Part shown: positions 50,584 to 59,481 of the stretch, piece by piece | Numbering within the stretch: the first letter of the stretch is position 1 | Layout of the letters: every line of letters begins with the position of its first letter | NCBI GenBank assembly: GCA_023423715.1 | Contig: JAFAFC010000016.1 | Coordinates: 31,066 to 95,065, forward strand | DNA length: 64,000 nt | From: Bacteroidota bacterium | GTDB taxonomy: Bacteria > Bacteroidota > Bacteroidia > Flavobacteriales > Weeksellaceae | Reading direction: 5' to 3' | Position numbers and translations under genes: made by a program | Notes under the pieces: generated by a model | Told to the model about the DNA's origin: nothing | The model's database searches: none | The model's input: only the letters and a program-made list of their open reading frames with translations

Positions 50584-51879
50584 ATGAATCCATTTATTGA
50601 AGAACTAAAATGGCGCGGGTTATTCGCCGATATGATGCCAGGAACAGACGAACTTTTGAATAAAGAAATGACAACAGCGTATATTGGTTTCGACCCAACG
50701 GCTGATTCTTTACACATCGGAAGTTTGATTCCTATTAAGATTTTGGCTCATTTCCAAATGCACGGTCACAAGCCAATGGCTTTGGTGGGTGGGGCAACAG
50801 GGTTTATCGGTGACCCTTCAGGAAAGTCATCAGAACGTAATTTGTTGAATGAAGAAACGCTAAATCATTATGTAAATTGTTTGCAAAATCAATTGGCTCG
50901 TTTCTTAGATTTTGAAGGCGAAGGCCCTAACAAAGCCGAATTGGTGAATAATTACGATTGGATGAAAGATATTTCCTTCCTAGATTTCGCAAGAAACGTG
51001 GGGAAATACATCACGGTAAATTATATGATGGCGAAAGACTCCGTTAAGAAGCGTTTTTCGGGCGAAGATGGTGTTGATGGAATGAGTTTTACGGAATTTA
51101 CATACCAACTTTTGCAAGGGTATGATTACGCACATTTGTATAAAACACGTAATGTTAAGCTACAAATGGGAGGTTCGGATCAATGGGGAAATATCACAAC
51201 AGGAACGGAATTGATTAGAAAAACTGTTCAAGGTGAAGCGTTTGCTTTGACGGTTCCTTTGATTACAAAAGCGGATGGTTCCAAATTTGGGAAGTCTGAA
51301 AGTGGTGAGAACTACTGGTTGGATGCGAAAAGAACTTCACCCTATAAATTTTATCAATTTTGGTTGAATTCAACTGACGCAGATGCGGAACGTTTTATTA
51401 AATTCTATACATTCTTGGCGAAAGAAGAAATTGAACAACGTGTTGCAGAACATCAATTGGCTCCGCATGAACGCAATCTTCAGAAGAAATTAGCAGAAGA
51501 AGTAACGGTTTGGGTTCACGGTCGTGAAGAATATGAAAAAGCGGTAAAAGCTTCTGAAATCTTGTTTGGAAAGTCAACTGCAGAAGATTTGGTGTCTTTG
51601 GATGAAGAACTTTTCTTAGAAATTTTTGATGGAGTTCCGCAAAAAGAAGTGGCAAAAGCAGATCTTTTAAATTCAGGAATTGTTGATTTATTATCAGAAA
51701 AATCAGGCTTTTTGAAATCAAAATCAGAAGCAACTCGAGAATTGAAAGGAAATGCAATTTCTGTAAACAAGGAAAAAGTAACGGAAACCTATGAAGTTGC
51801 TGAAAAAGACCTAATTGACGAAAAATTCTTGTTACTACAAAAAGGTAAAAAATCGTATTTCATCGTAAAAGCAATTTAG
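50584..51879 (+). CDS. tyrS: Tyrosyl-tRNA synthetase
   Basis: A 431-residue class I tRNA synthetase that charges tRNA-Tyr. The HIGH motif is HIGS at residues 44-47, the KMSKS-type motif is KFGKS at 234-238, and the tyrosine pocket includes TTAYIGFDPTADSLHIGS and QMGGSDQWGN. The C-terminal S4-like RNA-binding domain is present (SEATRELKGNAISVNKEKV). It stands alone between its promoter and a terminator. Confidence 0.97.
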   Translation: MNPFIEELKWRGLFADMMPGTDELLNKEMTTAYIGFDPTADSLHIGSLIPIKILAHFQMHGHKPMALVGGATGFIGDPSGKSSERNLLNEETLNHYVNCLQNQLARFLDFEGEGPNKAELVNNYDWMKDISFLDFARNVGKYITVNYMMAKDSVKKRFSGEDGVDGMSFTEFTYQLLQGYDYAHLYKTRNVKLQMGGSDQWGNITTGTELIRKTVQGEAFALTVPLITKADGSKFGKSESGENYWLDAKRTSPYKFYQFWLNSTDADAERFIKFYTFLAKEEIEQRVAEHQLAPHERNLQKKLAEEVTVWVHGREEYEKAVKASEILFGKSTAEDLVSLDEELFLEIFDGVPQKEVAKADLLNSGIVDLLSEKSGFLKSKSEATRELKGNAISVNKEKVTETYEVAEKDLIDEKFLLLQKGKKSYFIVKAI

Positions 51880-51909
51880 TTGTTAGAAAATTCGATTCTA
51901 GTATAAACT

Positions 51910-51936
51910 AAGCTTCTCATTTTGGGAAGCTTTTTT
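51910..51936 (+). terminator. tyrS terminator
   Basis: AAGCTTC / GAAGCTT with a 9-base loop and a following T run, 30 bases after the tyrS stop. Confidence 0.75.
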
Positions 51937-51972
51937 CATGAAAAAAAGTATCTTCGCTCGATAAACACAAGT

Positions 51973-52833
51973 ATGCATCCATTTTCTATTGAATTTCATT
52001 TTAGCGACCTACTTATTTTCAAAATTATTGCGGCAATTTTGGCTTTATTTGTCGTGGCTATCTGGTTTTATTACAACAAACATGTAAACATTGTAAAGCG
52101 TATTGTCGTTGGGATTATCGGTGGGGTGGCTTCGTATTTCGTTGTGATGCTGTTTTTTGGCGTAATACAATCGTTTTACACAACCGTTTCGGATAACCTT
52201 AGTTCAGACGTAACTCGAGCAACCATTGAAAAATATGATGTTTCGACAAGTTCGTATCGGAGTTCAAAATCAAGGATGGGGAGTTCCAAAAAGCGTCATA
52301 ATACCTTCTATAAGCCACTTTTAAAAGTGGAAGTAAATGGAAAAGTAGAGCGGGGATTTGGCGATGTTTCCTTTAGTAAAAACAATTTGCTTCCAGTCGG
52401 AACTCAAGTTGATATTATTAAAGACGGAAAAGAATTTAGAATGATTTCACCGTTAAAAACATTCGCTTTTGTCATGAATGTTGTGGTCCTCATTTTCCTA
52501 TTGATGTTCTATTTTTTGTTTTTCACCTATGCTAAATACGGTAGTTTTGAAGGCGTATTTCCAATTCTGGGATTGGTTTTTATTTTTGCACTCTTTCCGA
52601 TTGCGTTTTGTGTTCTGATTTTTATTTTCCTCAGTTTCGGATACGAATATTTTATACTTCATGAACGAAATATAAGTTTAAAAGCCGCTATTTTCTTCAC
52701 GGGAATGGGTGTTTTCTTACTTTTATGTTTGTACGGTTATATCAAGCATTTCTTTGAAGATGATAAAAAAGGAAAGAAAAAGAGAATGAAAAATCGAACG
52801 AAGAAAGTCAAGAAATTTAAAACAGATTCTTGA
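51973..52833 (+). CDS. Multi-pass membrane protein (DUF3592-like loop)
   Basis: A 286-residue protein with two N-terminal helices, a soluble loop, three C-terminal helices and a lysine-rich tail (KKGKKKRMKNRTKKVKKFK). The soluble part (FYKPLLKVEVNGKVERGFGDVSF ... VGTQVDIIKDGKEFRMISP) resembles DUF3592 proteins in topology and pattern, not strongly in sequence. ATG 51973 follows a weak TATCTTCG box; an upstream TTG frame would begin inside the tyrS terminator. Function unknown. Confidence 0.65.
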   Translation: MHPFSIEFHFSDLLIFKIIAAILALFVVAIWFYYNKHVNIVKRIVVGIIGGVASYFVVMLFFGVIQSFYTTVSDNLSSDVTRATIEKYDVSTSSYRSSKSRMGSSKKRHNTFYKPLLKVEVNGKVERGFGDVSFSKNNLLPVGTQVDIIKDGKEFRMISPLKTFAFVMNVVVLIFLLMFYFLFFTYAKYGSFEGVFPILGLVFIFALFPIAFCVLIFIFLSFGYEYFILHERNISLKAAIFFTGMGVFLLLCLYGYIKHFFEDDKKGKKKRMKNRTKKVKKFKTDS

Positions 52834-52892
52834 GTTTTTGTTGAATTTCAACTTTAAATTTTGTCGAATTCTAATTTTCCGAAACGCTTTTT

Positions 52893-52924
52893 TTGATTCG
52901 ATACTAACTAAAAAAGTATCTTTG
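52893..52924 (+). promoter_or_regulatory. Strong promoter of the carboxylesterase gene
   Basis: TTG (52893-52895), 21 bases, TATCTTTG (52917-52924). The ATG at 52929 lies 4 bases after the box, so the mRNA would have a 0-1 base leader. Confidence 0.65.
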
Positions 52925-52928
52925 CGGT

Positions 52929-53567
52929 ATGGATTTACAATACCTTGTTCGCGAGCCGGAAACAATTACATCCGATACCCGCATTTTATTTTTACTTCAC
53001 GGTTTTGGCAGCAATGAAGAAGATTTGTTTTCGTTTGTTCCCACCTTGCCCGAAGATTGGATTGTGGTGAGTTTTCGTGCACCTCGAAAGTCCGATTACG
53101 AAGGCTATGCGTGGTATGATATCGACTTTATGAATGAAGAAAAATTCGTTGATGTTCCGCAAGCAGTAGAATCGTTAAATGGGATTTTGAAATCCATTCA
53201 AGAGGTAAAAGCTCGTTACGGATTGAATGATTCTAAGGTACATTTAGGAGGCTTCAGTCAAGGTGGCGTTTTGTCGTATGCTTTGGCGCTTACGTATCCC
53301 GAATTGTTTGATAAAGTGGCTTGTATGAGTGCTTATCCCGAAAAAAAGCTTTTGGTAAATATGGTTCAGGATAATAAAAAACTGCATCATCTTCGCTTTT
53401 TCATTTCGCATGGAACAGAAGACGCGGTGGTGCCTCTAGATTGGGGCAGAAAAGCGGCTGAATTGCTTTACGATTTAGGATGTTTTTTCTCGTTTAGAGA
53501 ATACATGAATGGTCATGGTGTGAACCAGAAAAATTACATCGATTTAATGGAGTTTTACAAAAGCTAA
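52929..53567 (+). CDS. Phospholipase/carboxylesterase-type alpha/beta hydrolase
   Basis: A 212-residue cytoplasmic hydrolase of the phospholipase/carboxylesterase family (Abhydrolase_2). The oxyanion region LLHGFGSNEEDLF, the nucleophile elbow GGFSQGGVLS, the acid in SHGTEDAVVP, and the histidine in MNGHGV form a complete triad. Family members hydrolyse short acyl esters or lysophospholipids. It has a good promoter placed so that the mRNA would be leaderless. The next gene, a sigma factor, starts 53 bases later. Confidence 0.88.
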   Translation: MDLQYLVREPETITSDTRILFLLHGFGSNEEDLFSFVPTLPEDWIVVSFRAPRKSDYEGYAWYDIDFMNEEKFVDVPQAVESLNGILKSIQEVKARYGLNDSKVHLGGFSQGGVLSYALALTYPELFDKVACMSAYPEKKLLVNMVQDNKKLHHLRFFISHGTEDAVVPLDWGRKAAELLYDLGCFFSFREYMNGHGVNQKNYIDLMEFYKS

Positions 53568-53620
53568 GTCAAATTTTCATATTTGCACAGTCTTTGCTCA
53601 CTAGATTTCATCGATTTTCT

Positions 53621-54178
53621 ATGGATACCAATCAACTTCAAAACCTGATACAAGCGGCTCTTGATAAAGATCAGAAAGCCCAAACGCAATTGATTAACCT
53701 CTTTTGGGTGGATATTTTTTCCTTTGTGATGAAAAAAGTGGAGGATAAAAATGAGGCCGATGAAATTACCGTTGTTGTTTTTTCCAAAGTTTTATCCAAA
53801 CTTGATTTATATGATCCCAATCAGTCGTTTCGAAATTGGATTTTAGCGATTGCACAAAATACCGTTATTGATGCGTGGCGTAAGAAATCGCGTGATCAAG
53901 AAGATGCCGATGATTTGGAAGATTTTGAAGGTCAATTTGCTATGTCGCCCGAAGAATTATTGATTTCTGTGGAAGAGCAAAAGCAACTCAACGCCATTGT
54001 TGAATCCATGGACGAGAATTATAAAGAGATTATTCGACTTCGTTTTTTTGATGAATTAAGTATTAAAGAAATTTCAGAAAAGCTTCAATTGTCCGAGTCT
54101 AACACGAAAGTGCGTATCATGAGAGCGAAAAAAGTATTGGCTCAATTGCTTCGCGACCATCAGTTTACAATCGAATAA
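53621..54178 (+). CDS. ECF-like sigma-70 family sigma factor
   Basis: A 185-residue sigma factor with region 2 (AQTQLINLFWVDIFSFVMKKV, then NEADEITVVVFSKVLSKL) and region 4 (MDENYKEIIRLRFFDELSIKEISEKLQLSESNTKVRIMRAKKVL). An acidic linker (QEDADDLEDFEGQ) joins them. ATG 53621 is preferred; an in-frame TTG at 53594 lies just after a CATATTTG promoter-like box. No anti-sigma gene is adjacent: upstream is an esterase, downstream lipA. Its regulon is unknown. Confidence 0.88.
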   Translation: MDTNQLQNLIQAALDKDQKAQTQLINLFWVDIFSFVMKKVEDKNEADEITVVVFSKVLSKLDLYDPNQSFRNWILAIAQNTVIDAWRKKSRDQEDADDLEDFEGQFAMSPEELLISVEEQKQLNAIVESMDENYKEIIRLRFFDELSIKEISEKLQLSESNTKVRIMRAKKVLAQLLRDHQFTIE

Positions 54179-54246
54179 CGAAATCGATTTTGTAGATCGG
54201 TTTCATAGCCGATATTTTGTGAAATAATCCGTAATTTTACAGGAAT

Positions 54247-54254
54247 TAAGTTTG
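54247..54254 (+). promoter_or_regulatory. -7 element for lipA
   Basis: TAAGTTTG ends 7 bases before the ATG at 54262, predicting a 4-base leader. The nearest TTTG upstream is 27 bases away. Confidence 0.4.
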
Positions 54255-54261
54255 AGAGAAC

Positions 54262-55143
54262 ATGGATAGCCCAGTAAAAGAAAATTTAGGACAAGATACT
54301 ATCACGAACAAACCGAAATGGATACGCGTAAAACTTCCTACAGGAAAGAATTACCGTGAACTTCGTTCGTTGGTGGATAAATATAAACTCAACACCATTT
54401 GCCAGAGTGGAAGTTGCCCAAATATGGGTGAATGTTGGGGTGAAGGGACGGCAACGTTCATGATTTTAGGAAACATCTGTACACGTAGTTGTGGTTTTTG
54501 TGGCGTAAAAACAGGAAAACCTTTGGATGTAAACTGGGATGAACCCGAAAAAGTGGCTCGTTCTATTAAATTAATGAAAATCAAACATGCGGTTCTTACA
54601 TCTGTAGATCGTGATGATTTGAAAGATATGGGCTCAATTCTTTGGGCAGAAACGGTGAATGCCGTTCGTCGTATTTCCCCAGGAACAACAATGGAAACGT
54701 TGATTCCAGATTTTCAAGGAATTACAAAACACATCGATCGTTTGGTTGAAGTAGCACCAGAAGTGATTTCACACAATATGGAAACCGTAAAACGTTTAAC
54801 TCGTGAAGTTCGTATTCAAGCGAAATACGAGCGTAGTCTAGAAGTTCTTCGTTATTTGAAAGAAGCGGGACAAAGACGTACAAAAACAGGTTTAATGCTG
54901 GGTTTGGGCGAAGAAAGAGACGAGATTTTCGAAACTATTCAAGATATCAGCAATGCGAATGTGGATGTTATCACGATTGGGCAGTATTTGCAACCAACTC
55001 GTAATCACCTTCCGGTAAAGCGTTTTGTTACGCCTGAGGAATTCAAGGAATATGAAGATTTTGCTCGTGGATTGGGCTTCCGACATGTAGAAAGTTCCCC
55101 GCTAGTACGTTCTTCGTATCATGCAGAAAAACATATTCATTAA
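54262..55143 (+). CDS. lipA: Lipoyl synthase
   Basis: A 293-residue radical-SAM enzyme that inserts two sulfurs into octanoyl groups on lipoyl-dependent enzymes. The auxiliary 4Fe-4S cluster uses C47, C52 and C58 (CxxxxCxxxxxC). The SAM cluster uses C73, C77 and C80 (CxxxCxxC). The conserved SCPNMGECWGEGTATFMILG and the end motif SSPLVRSSYHAEKH are present. It is single, with a promoter box and a terminator around it. Confidence 0.96.
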   Translation: MDSPVKENLGQDTITNKPKWIRVKLPTGKNYRELRSLVDKYKLNTICQSGSCPNMGECWGEGTATFMILGNICTRSCGFCGVKTGKPLDVNWDEPEKVARSIKLMKIKHAVLTSVDRDDLKDMGSILWAETVNAVRRISPGTTMETLIPDFQGITKHIDRLVEVAPEVISHNMETVKRLTREVRIQAKYERSLEVLRYLKEAGQRRTKTGLMLGLGEERDEIFETIQDISNANVDVITIGQYLQPTRNHLPVKRFVTPEEFKEYEDFARGLGFRHVESSPLVRSSYHAEKHIH

Positions 55144-55149
55144 AATAGC

Positions 55150-55179
55150 ATCGCATCTTTTTTAGATGCGATTTTTTTT
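55150..55179 (+). terminator. lipA terminator
   Basis: ATCGCATCT / AGATGCGAT with a five-T loop and a long T run, 6 bases after the lipA stop. Confidence 0.85.
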
Positions 55180-55205
55180 AGAAATTTACACAACGAAATC
55201 ATTCT

Positions 55206-56453
55206 ATGAAAGCAGCATTACTCTGTATCGGCGACGAAATCCTTTCTGGAAATACGCTCGATACCAATTCTAATTTTATATCAAATCAATTAAAAGAAAT
55301 CGGGATTCCTGTGGTTCAGATTTTAACGATTTCGGACCAAGAGTCTGAAATTAAAAAAGCCTTGAAAATTGCATTTGAAAATGCTCAAATTGTGATTTCT
55401 ACGGGCGGTTTGGGTCCAACTCGAGATGATAAAACCATCAATGCGCTAGCTGATTTTTTTGAAGATACGATTGTTCGTGATGCGGATACACTTGAGTATT
55501 TAAAAGGTTACTTGGAGAAAAGAGGGCGAAGTGATTTGTTTGAAATCAATCAATCTCAAGCGGATGTTTTGTCCACTTCAAAAGTGATTTTAAATCCGAA
55601 CGGAACAGCTCCTTGCCAAATGGTAGAACGAGAAAGTCAACTTTTTTTCTGTCTTCCTGGAGTTCCTTCTGAAGTAAAACCGTTAATAAAAGACCATATT
55701 TTACCGATTCTGAAAGACAAATTTGCATTACAATCCATTGTTTCTAGAAGTATTTCGGTGGTGGGAATCGCTGAAAGTAAATTGGCTCAGCAAATAGAAT
55801 CGTGGGAACTCAACTTACCTGAATTTATTCAATTGTCGTATTTGCCTTTAGGTTCTCGAATTCAACTGAAACTTTCGGCGTTGGGAGATTCTAAAACCGA
55901 ATTGGAAGAACGTTTGCAACAAGAGATTGATGATTTGCAATTGATTATTGGAGATCATATTATTTCAACTTCAGGTTATAAAATTCAAGAAATTCTAAAA
56001 GATGTTTTACTTAAGAATAAAATGAAAATTTCGGTTGCTGAAAGTTGTACAGGTGGCGGAATTGCACGTTTGCTTACTTCCGTTCCTGGGAGTTCGGTAT
56101 ATTTCGCTGGGGGAGTTGTAGTATACCAAACGAATCAAAAAACAGCTGTTCTTGGAGTTGATTCTGATCTAATTCAAGAGAAAGGCGTTGTGAGTGAGGA
56201 GGTTGCAACGGCGATGACTAAAGGGGTTCAAGATTTATTTCAAACCGAAATTGCGGTGTCAACAACAGGAGTTGCTGGCCCTGGAACGGATGAATTTGAT
56301 TCTGAACTTGGTCGCGTGTATTATTCGGTTCGAATTCAAGATCAAGAAGAAGTTCATACTTTGTTTTTGCCGCACTTAGAACGCGAAGATTTTATGGATT
56401 TTGTGTCACAAAAAGTTTTGCAATCCGTTGTGGAAAGGTTTTTGCTTAAGTAA
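55206..56453 (+). CDS. cinA: CinA: competence/damage-inducible protein, nicotinamide-nucleotide amidase type
   Basis: A 415-residue two-domain CinA. The N-terminal COG1058 (MoaB-like) domain opens AALLCIGDEILSGNTLDTNSNF and has STGGLGPTRDDKT. The C-terminal amidase domain has AESCTGGGIARLLTSVPGSS and STTGVAGPGTDE. Known members deamidate NMN in pyridine-nucleotide salvage and hydrolyse ADP-ribose. Length is normal. It stands alone; no clear -7 box was found in the 62 bases upstream. Confidence 0.93.
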   Translation: MKAALLCIGDEILSGNTLDTNSNFISNQLKEIGIPVVQILTISDQESEIKKALKIAFENAQIVISTGGLGPTRDDKTINALADFFEDTIVRDADTLEYLKGYLEKRGRSDLFEINQSQADVLSTSKVILNPNGTAPCQMVERESQLFFCLPGVPSEVKPLIKDHILPILKDKFALQSIVSRSISVVGIAESKLAQQIESWELNLPEFIQLSYLPLGSRIQLKLSALGDSKTELEERLQQEIDDLQLIIGDHIISTSGYKIQEILKDVLLKNKMKISVAESCTGGGIARLLTSVPGSSVYFAGGVVVYQTNQKTAVLGVDSDLIQEKGVVSEEVATAMTKGVQDLFQTEIAVSTTGVAGPGTDEFDSELGRVYYSVRIQDQEEVHTLFLPHLEREDFMDFVSQKVLQSVVERFLLK

Positions 56454-56522
56454 GTTTACAAAAAAATAGAGTTTATAGGTAACATATTTCCTTTTTAAAT
56501 TGTTTAACAAGTAAGATAAAAA

Positions 56523-57200
56523 ATGGTCAATATGAAAAATTTATGGTCAAGTTTAGTTTTGATGGCTGGCGTTTCGCTTTTTTCAGCCCAACAAACTCGT
56601 AATGTGGGAGAATTCAATAGTTTGAAGGTGTACGATCGAATTCCTGTAGAATTGGTACAGTCTAGTAAAGCAAAAGTTGAAGTTTTAGGAAGCAACGAAA
56701 CGGATGTGGAAGTTGTCAATAAAAATGGTGAATTGAAAATCCGAATGACAGCGTCTAAAATCTTGCAAGGATCGGATACTAAAGTGGTTGTTTATTACGA
56801 AAACCTTAATGATATCCAAGCAAGTCAAGGAGCTACAATTTCTTCGAGTGATAAAGTAAAATCCAGCATGTTGAAATTAACAGCAAACGAAGGTTCTAAA
56901 ATCAATTTGGAAGTGAATGCTGATCGCTTAAATGCGAAAGGAAATTCGGGTGGTGAAATTTTGGTTAGTGGAAAATCTAAAAGCCAAGATATCGTGATGA
57001 ATTCAGGTGCGAAGTTTAATGGAAGTCAACTACAATCATCCAATGCAACGGTTGCGTCCAATGCAGGCGGTGAAGTTCAAGTATATGCTTCAGAATCGAT
57101 TTCGGCAACGACGAGAGCCGGTGGTAGAATTGATGTTTACGGAGATCCAGACGATAGAAATGTGAAAAAAGTGGTGGGCGGAACCATCAATTTTAAATAA
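56523..57200 (+). CDS. Exported DUF2807 (GIN domain) protein
   Basis: A 225-residue exported protein with a signal peptide ending FSAQ and a repetitive right-handed beta-helix-like DUF2807/GIN domain: VELVQSSKAKVEVLG, KLTANEGSKINLEV and SGGEILVSGKSKSQD, rich in Gly, Ser and Asn. Such proteins are abundant in Bacteroidota and are probably surface or periplasmic. ATG 56523 or ATG 56532 could start it; the latter gives a standard signal peptide (MKNLWSSLVLM). Confidence 0.8.
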   Translation: MVNMKNLWSSLVLMAGVSLFSAQQTRNVGEFNSLKVYDRIPVELVQSSKAKVEVLGSNETDVEVVNKNGELKIRMTASKILQGSDTKVVVYYENLNDIQASQGATISSSDKVKSSMLKLTANEGSKINLEVNADRLNAKGNSGGEILVSGKSKSQDIVMNSGAKFNGSQLQSSNATVASNAGGEVQVYASESISATTRAGGRIDVYGDPDDRNVKKVVGGTINFK

Positions 57201-57217
57201 GAATTAAACTCAAGTAT

Positions 57218-57249
57218 AAAAGCATCTTTCTCAAGGAAGATGCTTTTTT
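57218..57249 (+). terminator. Terminator after the DUF2807 gene
   Basis: AAAAGCATCTT / AAGATGCTTTT with an 8-base loop and a T run. Confidence 0.85.
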
Positions 57250-57324
57250 GTTGATATTATTTCAGTTTTTCGCGCTTTCTGAAGAAAAATATTCAGTATA
57301 TTTAGGCTCCAAAATTAGTTATTA

Positions 57325-59418
57325 ATGAAAAGAGTTACCTTTAATACTTTGGCCGTTGCCAGTGTATTCTTCTTGCATTCATGCGGTACCACGCAGAAAG
57401 CAACCCAATCAAATGAAAAAGAAGTGGAAGTGCAAATAATCGAAGATAAGCCTCAAATTAAAGATGAAGGCCTAGATATTTCCTACATGGATAAGTCCGT
57501 TCGTCCACAAGACGATTTGTACAATTTCGTGAATGGCGGTTGGATGAAAACGGCTACAATTCCTTCGGATAAAGCCAATTGGGGATCTTTCAACCAATTG
57601 AGAGAAACCACGGATTTGAATTCATTGACGATTTTAAATAAAATTTTAGCATCATCGTATCCAAAAGGTTCCGATGGAAGTAAAATTCAGAATGTGTACA
57701 ACTCATTTATGGATGTTTCCAAGCGTAATGCGGATGGAATTGCTCCAATAAAAGGAAGTTTAAGCGAGGTTGATAAAATCAAAGATTTGAAATCATTCCA
57801 AGCGTATATTAACAAAGCAACGTTAACGGGTGATAATCCTTTTTACGGTTGGGGCGTTAGTGCTCACATGAAAGATTCTAAGAATAATGCTGTGTACATG
57901 GGCGGTCCAAGCCTTGGCGTTGGGAAAGATTACTATCAAAAAGATACGCCAGAAAACGCTAAAGTTCTTGAAGAATACACAAAATATGTAAGCAATTTGC
58001 TTTCTATTATTGGCTATAAAAATTCGGATGTCGTTGCTAAAAATATTGTGGCTTTCGAAAAATCAATGGCGAATACGTTGTTGACGAATGTTGAAGGACG
58101 TGATGCGAATTTGCGTTATAACCCAAAAACAATGGCTGACTTGAAAAAAGCATCTAAAAATGTGGATTTACCAGCGTATTTGAAAAGTGTTGGTGTAAAC
58201 ACAGATTTAGTTATTGCTTCTGAAAATAAGTATATTACGAATCTAGATCAGTTTATTAACACGAAGAATTTACCTTTAATTAAGGATTATTTGAAGTATA
58301 AAGTAGTTGCTTCAAATGCTACTACTTTGGATGAAAAACTAGATCAAATAAGTTTTGATTTTTATTCAAAATACCTTCAAGGTCAGCAAGAGCAACGCTC
58401 TATGGACAAAAGAGGTTTAGAATTGGTGAATCGTGTGATGGGTGAGGCTTTCGGAAAATATTATGTTGAAGAATATTTCCCTGCAGAAGCGAAAAAAGAA
58501 ATGGAAACTTTGGTTTCGTACGTCTTGAAATCGTTTGATATGCACATTAAAAACCTTTCTTGGATGTCTGATGCTACTAAAGTAAAAGCATTGGATAAAT
58601 TAAACAAATTCACGGTTAAAATCGCGTATCCAGACAAATGGAAAGATTATTCTAAATTGGATATTGTGGCTCCCGCAGATGGTGGAACGTTGTATTCGAA
58701 TAGACAGAATTTATCGAAATGGGGTTATCAGAAATCTTTAGAAAAAGTTGGTAAGCCTGTAGATAACTCAGAATGGGGAATGACGCCTCAAACGGTGAAC
58801 GCGTATTACCGTTCTTCAGCGAACGAAATTGTTTTCCCAGCGGCAATTTTACAAGCTCCGTTCTTCAACTTTAAAGCAGATCCTGCGGTTAATTTTGGAG
58901 GAATTGGTGCGGTAATCGGACACGAAATCTCTCACGGTTTCGATGATAGCGGTTCACGTTTCGACGGTGATGGAAATTTAAATAACTGGTGGACAGAATC
59001 GGATCGTAAGAATTTTGATATCAAAGTAGGGCAGCTGGCGGCTCAGTATGATGCCTATGAAGTAGCGCCAAACATCCATGTAAACGGGAAATTTACCTCA
59101 GGAGAAAACATCGGTGACCTTGGTGGTGCTGCTGTTGCTTTTGACGCGATGAAAATGTACTTAAAAGACAAAGGAAATCCAGGTTTAATCTCGGGTTATA
59201 CGCAAGATCAGCGTTTCTTTATGAGTTGGGCAACAATTTGGAGAACGTTGGCAACGGAAAAGTATAAGATTAATCAAGTGAAAACCGATCCGCACTCTCC
59301 GGGATTGTTTAGAGCCATTGGACCAACGATCAATATTGATGCGTTCCACGAAGCATTCCAAACAAAACCAGGCGACAAAATGTATAAAGCGCCAAACGAT
59401 AGAATTCGAATGTGGTAA
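57325..59418 (+). CDS. M13 family zinc metallopeptidase (neprilysin-like) lipoprotein
   Basis: A 697-residue endopeptidase of the M13 family, lipid-anchored (lipobox FLHSC). The zinc site HEISH is at residues 533-537 (VIGHEISHGFDDSG), with the third ligand Glu594 in ENIGDLGG. NAYYRSSANEIVFPAAILQ is the substrate-binding NAYY block, and the end of the domain DPHSPGLFRAIGP is intact. Family members cleave peptides on the amino side of hydrophobic residues. Length fits full M13. It probably acts in the periplasm. A TATATTTA box near 57297 is weak. Confidence 0.93.
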   Translation: MKRVTFNTLAVASVFFLHSCGTTQKATQSNEKEVEVQIIEDKPQIKDEGLDISYMDKSVRPQDDLYNFVNGGWMKTATIPSDKANWGSFNQLRETTDLNSLTILNKILASSYPKGSDGSKIQNVYNSFMDVSKRNADGIAPIKGSLSEVDKIKDLKSFQAYINKATLTGDNPFYGWGVSAHMKDSKNNAVYMGGPSLGVGKDYYQKDTPENAKVLEEYTKYVSNLLSIIGYKNSDVVAKNIVAFEKSMANTLLTNVEGRDANLRYNPKTMADLKKASKNVDLPAYLKSVGVNTDLVIASENKYITNLDQFINTKNLPLIKDYLKYKVVASNATTLDEKLDQISFDFYSKYLQGQQEQRSMDKRGLELVNRVMGEAFGKYYVEEYFPAEAKKEMETLVSYVLKSFDMHIKNLSWMSDATKVKALDKLNKFTVKIAYPDKWKDYSKLDIVAPADGGTLYSNRQNLSKWGYQKSLEKVGKPVDNSEWGMTPQTVNAYYRSSANEIVFPAAILQAPFFNFKADPAVNFGGIGAVIGHEISHGFDDSGSRFDGDGNLNNWWTESDRKNFDIKVGQLAAQYDAYEVAPNIHVNGKFTSGENIGDLGGAAVAFDAMKMYLKDKGNPGLISGYTQDQRFFMSWATIWRTLATEKYKINQVKTDPHSPGLFRAIGPTINIDAFHEAFQTKPGDKMYKAPNDRIRMW

Positions 59419-59432
59419 GCAAATAAATACTG

Positions 59433-59468
59433 AAAAAATCATCCATGAAAATGGGTGATTTTTTTTAT
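59433..59468 (+). terminator. Terminator after the M13 peptidase
   Basis: AAAAAATCATCCAT / ATGGGTGATTTTTT with one T-G wobble pair and a 4-base loop, followed by T. It begins 15 bases after the stop. Confidence 0.75.
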
Positions 59469-59481
59469 TTTTAAACTTTAA

